Under the pieces are notes generated by a model, which saw only the letters and a list, made by a program, of their open reading frames with translations, did not search any database and was not told where the DNA came from. From positions 62,001 through 126,000 of the forward strand of contig JADZAS010000014.1 of NCBI GenBank assembly GCA_020852515.1: DNA of 64,000 bases. The letters are read 5' to 3'. This stretch comes from Phycisphaerales bacterium (GTDB lineage Bacteria; Planctomycetota; Phycisphaerae; Phycisphaerales; UBA5793). Shown piece after piece: positions 17,801 through 24,314 of this stretch. Position numbers and translations under genes: made by a program. Position 1 is the first letter of the stretch, and every line of letters begins with the position of its first letter.

Positions 17801-18049
17801 TCGATGGCGTTTGTGCTCGGCGTTCTGCCCCTGGCCATCAGCAGCGGCGCGGGCGCGGCGGCACGCCACAGCATCGGCACTGGAGTGATCGGCGGCATGC
17901 TGGCCGCGACGTTCGTCGGCGTATTCTTCGTGCCGGCCTTCTTCGTGCTCGTGCAGCGCATGACGGCCGGTTTCCGACGGCGGCCGCGCGCGGCCCCTTC
18001 GCCCCGCCATCTCCAGCAACGGGCGTTGGCGGAAAGATCATCGGCGTAA
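14870..18049 (+). CDS. RND multidrug efflux transporter, HAE1 family (AcrB-like)
   Basis: A 1059-residue inner-membrane proton/drug antiporter of full family length. The start MFSRFFIHRPIFATVLSLL is classic. The proton-relay aspartates of TM4 are present (AIGIVVDDAIVVVENVER), as is the TM10 lysine (VGLAAKNAILIVEF). GGAG lies 9 bases before the ATG. Last gene of the marR-led operon. Substrate range cannot be read; the family exports drugs, dyes, detergents and bile-type compounds. Confidence 0.95.
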   Translation: MFSRFFIHRPIFATVLSLLILIAGGVALVILPIARYPEITPPTIQISATYPGADAATAATAVAAPIEQQLSGIENLIYFSSTSTNNGSVTITATFEIGTDQDLAAVEVQNRLSVAEPQLPAEVVRNGITVIKSSTNILAVATLQAEEGSGYDDIYLSNYATINLLDSIRRAEGVGDATVFGSKDYSMRIWLDPDKLAAKNLSVSDVVAALREQNANFPVGTIAQRPTGRAVELTVPVLTRGQLSEVSEYENIIIRAEEDGRIVTLEDVSRVELGSRSYELFGRANGRSTTLMLVYLQTGANALETMDNVRRVLEEASVSFPQGVRHTIPFDSTTFISASVEEVVHTLLEAVLLVLLVVFLFLQSWRATLIPLLAVPVAIVGTFGGMLLLGFTINTLTLFGLVLAIGIVVDDAIVVVENVERIMDEEGLSAREATIKAMDQISGALIAIVLVLSAVFVPVAFLGGLTGQLYKQFAVTIATSVAISGMVALTLSPALCALLLKPHHDRKKFVLFRWFNSLFAGATSWYGRGVALAGRHLVVTLAVFGILVFALWRLQERVPGGFLPDEDQGYILAAVILPDGASLDRTDALTRQAEQFLIDHPAVENVTMLGGLDVVSGRVNATNAATMFVTLKPFEDRRDPALSAQSVARDVLMRFGRSGEGLVLAFNPPAIQGLGVTAGFEMQLEQRQGGTVVELTQASGALVGAMSQDPSLVGIRSNVRVTVPQLYVELSRAKTKMMGVSISEVFETLQAYFGALYVNDFSKFGRVWRVLVQAEPGFRDDPSDLNRVFVRNAEGSMVPLSGVVDASFRAGPNIITRFNGFPSVQINGAPVPGVSGDEAIQRVASLAERTLPTGYAFEWSGETYQAIKAGNQAPIVLAFGLVVVFLVLAAQYERWSLPIVVLLSVPIAVLGAYVAVSLRGLSEDIYFQIGLLTLVGLAAKNAILIVEFCVSAVREGKRPMDAALEAARLRFRPIVMTSMAFVLGVLPLAISSGAGAAARHSIGTGVIGGMLAATFVGVFFVPAFFVLVQRMTAGFRRRPRAAPSPRHLQQRALAERSSA

Positions 18050-18525
18050 CGCGACTCCGCGGAGCAGTCACGAAGCCGCGCTGCGGGTGGCTCACAGGCA
18101 AGGCGTCCGCTGCGGAGACTGCCCGTTGAGGGTGGCGCGATGCCACCGATGTTGATCACGAGGTGCCAAGATGCGACGGCTGCGCCCCCTGAGCCTGTTT
18201 GTTTTCGGGGTTGGCTGCGAGTACCAGTCGGGCAGCCCCTCCGGCCAGCCGACGAGGAGTTCCTCGTCTACACCGGCAGTTCAAATAGGGCCCGGAACTG
18301 CCACGGTAAGAGGATGTCGCGAGCGGTTTGAACGCCCCATCTCTGATCGTGGCTGGAATGACTATCCAGAACGCAAAGCTCCCCCGGCGTAGGTTCAGAT
18401 CATGGGCCCGCTATGCCCGCCACCGCAACACGCCTGAGAGCGAAAGAACGCTGATTCTGGCGTCCATCCGGGCCGTGTTCTGGCTGCACTTCGACCGGGC
18501 GGCCTGACAACGGGCGGTGCGAGTT
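18050..18525. other. Intergenic, no gene seen
   Basis: A 476-base gap after the efflux operon. Short frames exist on both strands but lack ribosome sites and recognisable domains. It marks the transition from the host-like genes on the left to the island on the right, so an element border could lie here, but no direct repeat or integrase was seen. Confidence 0.35.
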
Positions 18526-18738
18526 TCACAAAGCGTCGCTGCCTCCGGACTCATTCACTGGTGGCGGGCGCTCGTCCTTGAGCCGCCAGATCATCTCTTG
18601 AATCGTGATGTCCCACCCTGGCGGGCGGAAATCCGCGCCGTGCGCGTGGTAGTGGAGGTCCCAGCGTTCGAGATAGTGGATGATCATATCGAGCTTGGCC
18701 CGCAAGCGAGCAGCTTCCGAATGGGGCTCAACCGCCAT
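18526..18738 (-). CDS. Small hypothetical protein
   Basis: A 70-residue protein from the ATG at 18738 (MAVEPHSEAARLRAKLDMI). The choice is supported by GGAGGAC immediately upstream. It has a helical N-terminal half (AARLRAKLDMIIHYLERW), an aromatic/His-rich centre (WDLHYHAHGADFRPPGW) and a short C-terminal helix. No known family recognised. It reads away from the defence operon's 3' end and is probably monocistronic. Confidence 0.5.
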   Translation of the reverse strand: MAVEPHSEAARLRAKLDMIIHYLERWDLHYHAHGADFRPPGWDITIQEMIWRLKDERPPPVNESGGSDAL

Positions 18739-19056
18739 AAGGTCCTCCGTCCAAGAAAGGCTGCATGAGACGGCTGGGAAAGTCAAGCAAGACGCAAGGC
18801 CGACAGGTTACTGGCGCTCAGTCCGCGCCACGGGCGGGGCCGTCTATCGGCATTGCTGAGAGATCGTGGAAAGCGAAAAGCGCGATCTCGGATGCCTGCC
18901 GTCTAAGCCGTCGCCATCGCGGTCCTCGCGAGAGCAGGCCGGTAGGCCCTTGGGGCCGCGACGGTGGCGGCGTAGGCAGAGCAGCCGGATGCCCCTGCCT
19001 GCCGATAAGGTCGAAGCCGGAGCGCTCGGGGATACTGCCCATTCGGCGTCGGAATC
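18739..19056. other. Intergenic, 3' side of the defence operon
   Basis: A 318-base stretch beyond the last gene of the minus-strand island. It contains a 7-bp inverted repeat (GAGATCG and CGATCTC, loop about 16, near 18860-18895) but no T-run, so a terminator cannot be claimed. No gene seen. Confidence 0.35.
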
Positions 19057-20127
19057 CTAGCGGGTGGAAGCGACGCAACACTGACACCATCCTGTCCCCG
19101 CAGATCGCTGCCTTCGGCGAGTGGCTGTCGGTTTGGCGTCGTATCGTGACTTGCCGCTTTGGATATCATCGACCGCTCGGTCAAACGTCTTGCGCGTCTC
19201 CACGTACATACCGCCGCGTGGGCCATCGTAGTGGCAAGTCCAAGCAGCCATCGCCTGCCCTCGCCTGAGGGCGGCCTGCACCTGCGCGCCGGATGCGGCC
19301 TCGAGTCCCTTCGGGCCGAGCTGGCCAAGTTTGCTGATAATACCTGCTGTGCACCAGTCGCCGGCACCGGCGGCGTCGCGAAAGGCAGTAACGGAGAAGG
19401 CCGGCAAGGTCTTCCACGATCTCTTCCTACCCACGCGGCGACGTGAGTATCGTAAACCAGATGCGCCAAGCGTCTCGATGAGAAGCAGCGGCGTCGTGGC
19501 ATCGAGGATGTCTTCGTTCCCGGCTGTGCGATCAGACGCGACTTTGACAACGTGGGCGACAGCGAGCGCCGCCTTTAGCAAGTGCGGTTCACTTTCGGCG
19601 GATGGTTCGAACACAACAAGCGCGCCGTCCTGGCGCGCGTTTTGGGCGAGCGTCACGGCGCCACGCGAAGTGCGGTCGAAATAAAAGACGTTTGCTTTAG
19701 GCAACCGCTGCGTAAGTTCCGGAACGGTTGCGGCTCGGACAGCCTTGTACCAAGGAAGCCAGTTGCCACAGACCGGACACCTGCGAGAAAACTTGTGCGA
19801 CCGCTCGCCATTACCATTCTCATGGTTGTGCTGAACCACGACCGGCGTGCTGCCGCAACTGCTCAGGGATACGAAGTCGAGCTTGACATCCCAGGATTTG
19901 AGATCCTCGATGATCCGCTTGGATGCGGCATCGCTACGTAGGCGGGCGATCGGGTACGCATCCCAACCAAGCCAGGCCAATGCAGTAAGAACATTGCCGC
20001 AGGTTCCGCCGGCACAGAGAATCGGATCCGACCGTACGTTATCGGCTATCACGACATCTAGGGCGACCAAGCCAGTGCCAACGACGACCGGTTTGGCGGA
20101 GGAGACTGTTCTGCGGTGACGCATCAT
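19057..20127 (-). CDS. PfkB/ribokinase-family carbohydrate or nucleoside kinase
   Basis: A 356-residue protein from the ATG at 20127 (two ATGs in tandem), 7 bases after the stop of the upstream gene. PfkB signatures: N-terminal VVVGTGLVALDVVIAD, the GGTCGNVLTALAWLGW substrate/Gly motif, and the C-terminal anion hole with catalytic Asp in FRDAAGAGDWCTAGI. An unusual insertion carries HKFSRRCPVCGNWLPWYK, a single CxxC that could bind half a zinc site. The family phosphorylates sugars or nucleosides on a hydroxymethyl group. As last gene of the SIS-HAD/PRTase/ATPase module it probably acts on a ribose-like or nucleoside substrate. Base composition is more AT-rich than in the genes at 12-18 kb. 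Confidence 0.82.
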   Translation of the reverse strand: MMRHRRTVSSAKPVVVGTGLVALDVVIADNVRSDPILCAGGTCGNVLTALAWLGWDAYPIARLRSDAASKRIIEDLKSWDVKLDFVSLSSCGSTPVVVQHNHENGNGERSHKFSRRCPVCGNWLPWYKAVRAATVPELTQRLPKANVFYFDRTSRGAVTLAQNARQDGALVVFEPSAESEPHLLKAALAVAHVVKVASDRTAGNEDILDATTPLLLIETLGASGLRYSRRRVGRKRSWKTLPAFSVTAFRDAAGAGDWCTAGIISKLGQLGPKGLEAASGAQVQAALRRGQAMAAWTCHYDGPRGGMYVETRKTFDRAVDDIQSGKSRYDAKPTATRRRQRSAGTGWCQCCVASTR

Positions 20128-20134
20128 CGTTGTC

Positions 20135-21271
20135 CTATCTGTAACATTCCCCGGCGACCCAGATTCCGACGGGCACGTCCTCGATCTGCAAGTTGGCGGG
20201 CATGTCGTAACCTTGGCATTCGATGTGGGCAATGCCGACCTCAACATCGCTCGCTTTCAGTTCGTAAGCAACCAAAAGAACGCCCAGAGACATCAGTTTG
20301 CTGCACATCGCCGAGAGTGCCACCCGACAGCCGCCAATGAGACCCAATACCTGGTGGTAGTGAAGAACGGTTCGTCTGATCTGCCTGTAGACATCGAAGG
20401 GATTCGACTCCGAGGCGTACATGATGTTCCGAGGAGCTAAGCGGACCTCGTCGAAGAGTAGCTTCTGATATTCCATTACGATGTCGTCTCCCCGACGGGG
20501 ATTCCTTGCGGGGGATGGGAGCACAGGGCAGACTTCCGTGGGCTTCACATGCACGTACATACGTTCGAAATGATGCGTGCGGCCCTCCCCCAATACCGGA
20601 ACCCACACAGTCCGCTGGTCCCCTCTGGCCTCGCGGTTGAACGGGCCCTCGAACGGGTGAAGGAACTTGGCCTCCTCATCGATGCCGTGTTCGCGGATAA
20701 GGGTATCAACGCGGGGATCTTCCGAGACGATGACGTGGATGTTAGGTGCGGCCTTTCCGAGCCTCTGCCGATCGTCATGAAAGTAGATCAGACGGCTGAT
20801 AATGGGAAAGTAGACGACGCGAGGCATGGCGCTTACGTCGACGACGATGTCCGTGTAAGAGGCGACGACGTTCTCGTCTGAGAACAGGTTGGCCGCGCTG
20901 CGGTCCGCGATTGAGTCGCGCTTCTCGTTTCGGAACTGCACCGCCTTCGACTCAACGGTCCCGCGGTTGCCAATAATCTGGCCGAAGGCTTCCCAATTCG
21001 CCGTCGCCGCCGCGCGCTGTTCGGGCGAATCAGCCGCAAGCTCGTCCTCGAATTGCAAGGCCACGACGTTGATCGAGCAGTGCTTCGCTGCGGCCGCCAA
21101 GCGGGCCAATCCTCTCGGCGCACGCGGATCGAAGCCCCGTCCAACGATGAACAAGACACGGCGATCCTGTTCGCGAGTGTGAGCGTCCCAGAACTCATCG
21201 AATGTCGCGCCGCGCGTAATGACGTAGTCACGCCAGCGGGGGTCGGTCAGAGCGAGTGCGGGGGTCGTCAT
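20135..21271 (-). CDS. Unknown protein of the SIS-HAD/PRTase/PfkB module
   Basis: A 378-residue protein with no family that I recognise. There is an N-terminal strand-turn RRVLFIVGRGFDPRAPRGL and a strand-rich middle (ASYTDIVVDVSAMPRVVYFP, then ISRLIYFHDD). The C-terminal half is helical and ends with GIAHIECQGYDMPANLQIEDVPVGIW. The alternation of strands and helices suggests an alpha/beta domain, possibly Rossmann-like at the N-terminus, but no catalytic motif can be named. The start overlaps the ATPase stop as ATGA, so its stoichiometry is probably coupled to the ATPase. Confidence 0.75.
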   Translation of the reverse strand: MTTPALALTDPRWRDYVITRGATFDEFWDAHTREQDRRVLFIVGRGFDPRAPRGLARLAAAAKHCSINVVALQFEDELAADSPEQRAAATANWEAFGQIIGNRGTVESKAVQFRNEKRDSIADRSAANLFSDENVVASYTDIVVDVSAMPRVVYFPIISRLIYFHDDRQRLGKAAPNIHVIVSEDPRVDTLIREHGIDEEAKFLHPFEGPFNREARGDQRTVWVPVLGEGRTHHFERMYVHVKPTEVCPVLPSPARNPRRGDDIVMEYQKLLFDEVRLAPRNIMYASESNPFDVYRQIRRTVLHYHQVLGLIGGCRVALSAMCSKLMSLGVLLVAYELKASDVEVGIAHIECQGYDMPANLQIEDVPVGIWVAGECYR

Positions 21272-23199
21272 AGAAGTTCGCCCTCCGACGCGTCCGAATA
21301 GGGGCGGTCAAGCCACTGCATCAGCGTTTTGAGCGGGCGCTCCTTATACAAGCCATAGCCAAGTGGCAGGTCGAAGTGGACACAGAGGAGCCGGTTGAGG
21401 TTGAGCAGCATCCACTTTTCGTGCTTGCAATTGTAATCGAGTTGGGCGACAAGCAGGTTGTGCGAAAGGGCCGACGCGATCGTCTCGCCGAGGCGCACCA
21501 TCGCATGGTTGGCTTGCCCCTTCTTCGCGAGCACCTCATACAGTTGCTCGCGCTCGCTCATGCGGATCGCAGTGCCGGTCACACCTGGGTCGTTCGGCGC
21601 AGTCGGGCGATAGGTGTAGGCTCGGGCAAAGTTGCCGACGGATTCAAGGAATTGTCGCAACGCGCGGCCATGACGTACTCTCTTAGGGATGTCTTCCCAA
21701 AGCTGCCGAGCAAGATCCTTCATGATCGCGTGTTGGCGTTCGGGGGGAAGTGCGAGCGAACGTCGCATAACTTCTGCCGCAGCCGACTCTTCGAAGACCT
21801 CGCCGCCTAGGCCCAGGAACTGCTGAATATTGAGCGACGCGAGCCGAGCGATGCGGCCAGACCCGTAGTAATAGGGAAGGTCGAACTCGCGCGCGAGGAA
21901 CAGCTCGGCGGCACTCGAAAGAGAGGAATCGTCCCTTCGGTCGAGTTCCTCCTCACCGAGTGGCTGCTCGTCAAAGAGCCCTTTCTGTTTCCTGTTGAGC
22001 TCGCGCGCGATCAGTATTTCGAGTTTGCGCCACTCGATGGCGCGCTCCTGTGGTGTGCAGTCTGCGCCTTCACGCAAACGGATCCACTCGCGAAACCGTT
22101 CCTTGCCACCGAATGTGTCTTTCACCCGAGATGAGATGACCCCTGCGATGTCAGCGAAGCGTTGATCCCAGTGGGTGCCGGTGAGCATCTCCTGGACGCA
22201 GCTTTGGAATGAGGTGATTTCTGTGTCGGACGCTTCCGTGATGCGACGATCCGCTACGGCTATGGCGAGTTTCTCGAACTTGTCCCACTTGGCACGCCAA
22301 AAGTTCTCAATCTCTATGGTTGCGCCATAGTCACGTCCCTTCTCAGCACCGGAGGATAGCATCTCCTGAGCGGAGAGGGCCTCGAACCGTTCGGCTATCC
22401 AGACGCCTACGGGGCTACGTGCCTCGATGACAGTACTTACGAGCAGCTCACGTTGAAGGGCCGTAAGCTTATGGATATCATCCATCATGAGGAGCACACG
22501 CTGGGCAATAGGCCTGCCGTCCATCGTGAGATTCCCGGGACCCATCAGATTCAGGCTGTAGAGGGCGTCGTCGCCGGGCAGTGTCTCCGCCTTCAGCGGG
22601 CCTAGGCTGTCCAAGGTCCCGCACAATGTTGCTTCGCGCTGCTCGGCCCACTGGTAGAGTTGACGGCCTTTGCAAGGGAACGTAACCGGTTGGAGAGACG
22701 GTATACCGTTAGATGAGGAGACGATGAGCCGTTGGAGCCCTTCGGGGAACGGCAAGCCCTTGAGGCTAAGCGCACCGCGTAGTACTGCTAGCGTGATCCG
22801 AGCATTGAACAATCCGAAGAACAGGCGATTCCTTCGCGCCTGCTCGATATTCAGGTCCTGCAGCATCGAGTAACCGGGTCCGCAGGTCAGCAGCACTGCG
22901 AGAACTTGCGGTCCGGCGTCGTCGATCGCCTCAAACTCCTTCATTCGCTGAAAAAGCTCCTTGGTCTTCGCGTCGTTGCGGCCCCGGCGGCAAAGAGCAA
23001 GAAGCGACGGGGGCGTGAACATGCGGATGAGGCTCGTCTTTCCTCCGCCCGCGGCGCTACGGATGATGTGGACTGAGTCCCAGAGCGTCGCCTGGGGCAT
23101 TACGTCCAGAATCCCCGGCTCAAAGAGCGTGAGGAACGCATCGTCCGTGTCGATGCTCTCCGAGCGGCGAAGCCGAAATGGGTTTCGTAGCCCTCTCAT
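21268..23199 (-). CDS. P-loop ATPase (AAA+/STAND or ORC-CDC6-like)
   Basis: A 643-residue protein. Walker A is AAGGGKTSLIR (about residues 49-59) and Walker B is VLLMMDDIHKL (near residue 240), with the acidic pair and a following His. A helical region follows; the C-terminal third is probably winged-helix or helical (NHAMVRLGETIASALSHNLL). The N-terminus FLTLFEPGILDV precedes the P-loop as in ORC/CDC6- or STAND-type conflict ATPases. It is likely the sensor or switch of the five-gene module. Both ends overlap neighbours by 4 bases. Sampled base content 28/60 G+C at 22261-22320, well below the flanking genes. Confidence 0.75.
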   Translation of the reverse strand: MRGLRNPFRLRRSESIDTDDAFLTLFEPGILDVMPQATLWDSVHIIRSAAGGGKTSLIRMFTPPSLLALCRRGRNDAKTKELFQRMKEFEAIDDAGPQVLAVLLTCGPGYSMLQDLNIEQARRNRLFFGLFNARITLAVLRGALSLKGLPFPEGLQRLIVSSSNGIPSLQPVTFPCKGRQLYQWAEQREATLCGTLDSLGPLKAETLPGDDALYSLNLMGPGNLTMDGRPIAQRVLLMMDDIHKLTALQRELLVSTVIEARSPVGVWIAERFEALSAQEMLSSGAEKGRDYGATIEIENFWRAKWDKFEKLAIAVADRRITEASDTEITSFQSCVQEMLTGTHWDQRFADIAGVISSRVKDTFGGKERFREWIRLREGADCTPQERAIEWRKLEILIARELNRKQKGLFDEQPLGEEELDRRDDSSLSSAAELFLAREFDLPYYYGSGRIARLASLNIQQFLGLGGEVFEESAAAEVMRRSLALPPERQHAIMKDLARQLWEDIPKRVRHGRALRQFLESVGNFARAYTYRPTAPNDPGVTGTAIRMSEREQLYEVLAKKGQANHAMVRLGETIASALSHNLLVAQLDYNCKHEKWMLLNLNRLLCVHFDLPLGYGLYKERPLKTLMQWLDRPYSDASEGELL

Positions 23200-24314
23200 G
23201 ACATCTCCCGGTGCCGCTGTACGCGGGGGAACAATCCCCGTAAGGGACAGTTCTCGTAATACCAGAGGATGGCCAGCGAGTTGTTCGGCGTGTTATGATG
23301 CAAGACGACGGGAAGGCCGCAGTCGGCAAAGCCGTATCTGGCGTCGGGTGTGTTGCCTTTCTTCATGTGGAGATCGAACACGACTTTGTCCACGTCATCG
23401 TCATAATATTTCTCGATCAGCTTCGTGAATGCGACGGAGTGATCGCCACGGCCGACTCTCATGCGGTTCGGTAGCAGTTGCACGGTCGCGACCTGAGTTC
23501 GGACAACACCAGGGACTTGAGCATTCAGCGCATCGCTTAGGTGCGCAATCGCCTGTTCGGTTGCCATGTAAATGAGGATGATGACTTCGACGCCGGCCGG
23601 ATCGCACAGGCGATGGAGCGGGGTCTTGTCGTCTGCGAGCGCACGAAGAAACTTTGCGACCTTGCCGCTTGCTTCGCCTGACGACTTCTTGGAATAGTAG
23701 CTGCTGCCGCTCGCGGAAAAGTCGTCGAGCAACACGATCGAGCGGAACTTCGGCTCGGATTGCGTTGCGCCGAGGTCGGCGACGTGGGTTTTCAGCTTAT
23801 CCAGTAGCTCGTTGACGCGCTCCTCGGCGAGTTCGTGGGTCTGCCAGATCTGCTCGTGGTTGAGGTCCGGGTTCGCGCGACGGAACGCGTCGATGCGGGC
23901 ACCGTCGCTGAGGCCGAGGAACAGCGTCTGGCGTTGGAGTGTGCGGAATGGAACCGATAAGGCGATACGGCCGACGTAGTGCGCATTGACGCCCTGCTCA
24001 ACGGCGGAGCGGGCAAGCAGGATCGGCCGAACGTGGTCCGGGTAAGCCGTCTCCACGAAGTGGTCCATTTCCTCCGCAGAGCAGAAGACGAGCGATGCTT
24101 TGAGGAAGGCGTAGGCAACGCTGCGGTCTTCCGGGGCAAACTGGTTGAGCCAGAGTGCGAGGCTCTCAAGGAAACGGAGACCCGGAGAGTACTGTTCGTA
24201 CTCATCATACTTGAGCGACGCCATCGCCTGTAAGACCGGACGTTCCTCGGCGACATCACTCGGTTCCCAACCGAGTACCTTGGCAAGCAATTCCTCGGCG
24301 AGCGCATCCTTCAC
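23196..24314 (-). CDS. Phosphoribosyltransferase-like protein
   Basis: A 372-residue protein from the GTG at 24314. That codon overlaps the stop of the SIS-HAD gene as GTGA and has GAAGGGG upstream; the frame continues to 24428 but the extension would overlap the neighbour deeply. Around residues 193-207 it has IVLLDDFSASGSSYYS, matching the PRPP-binding loop of type I PRTases (hydrophobic strand, two acidic residues, SG-S turn). The N-terminal 180 residues are helical and absent from housekeeping PRTases. Active-site acidic residues are kept, so catalysis with PRPP is possible; the base or acceptor is unknown. Confidence 0.75.
   Translation of the reverse strand: MKDALAEELLAKVLGWEPSDVAEERPVLQAMASLKYDEYEQYSPGLRFLESLALWLNQFAPEDRSVAYAFLKASLVFCSAEEMDHFVETAYPDHVRPILLARSAVEQGVNAHYVGRIALSVPFRTLQRQTLFLGLSDGARIDAFRRANPDLNHEQIWQTHELAEERVNELLDKLKTHVADLGATQSEPKFRSIVLLDDFSASGSSYYSKKSSGEASGKVAKFLRALADDKTPLHRLCDPAGVEVIILIYMATEQAIAHLSDALNAQVPGVVRTQVATVQLLPNRMRVGRGDHSVAFTKLIEKYYDDDVDKVVFDLHMKKGNTPDARYGFADCGLPVVLHHNTPNNSLAILWYYENCPLRGLFPRVQRHREMS

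Noticed and set aside
15368-18019. 883-codon open frame antisense to the RND pump
   Set aside because: His/Asp/Arg/Glu-rich composition with no domain, fully opposite a clear transporter; a GC-rich shadow.
18050-19056. Left attachment site of an integrated element
   Set aside because: No integrase, tRNA or matching direct repeat was found; the border is not placed.
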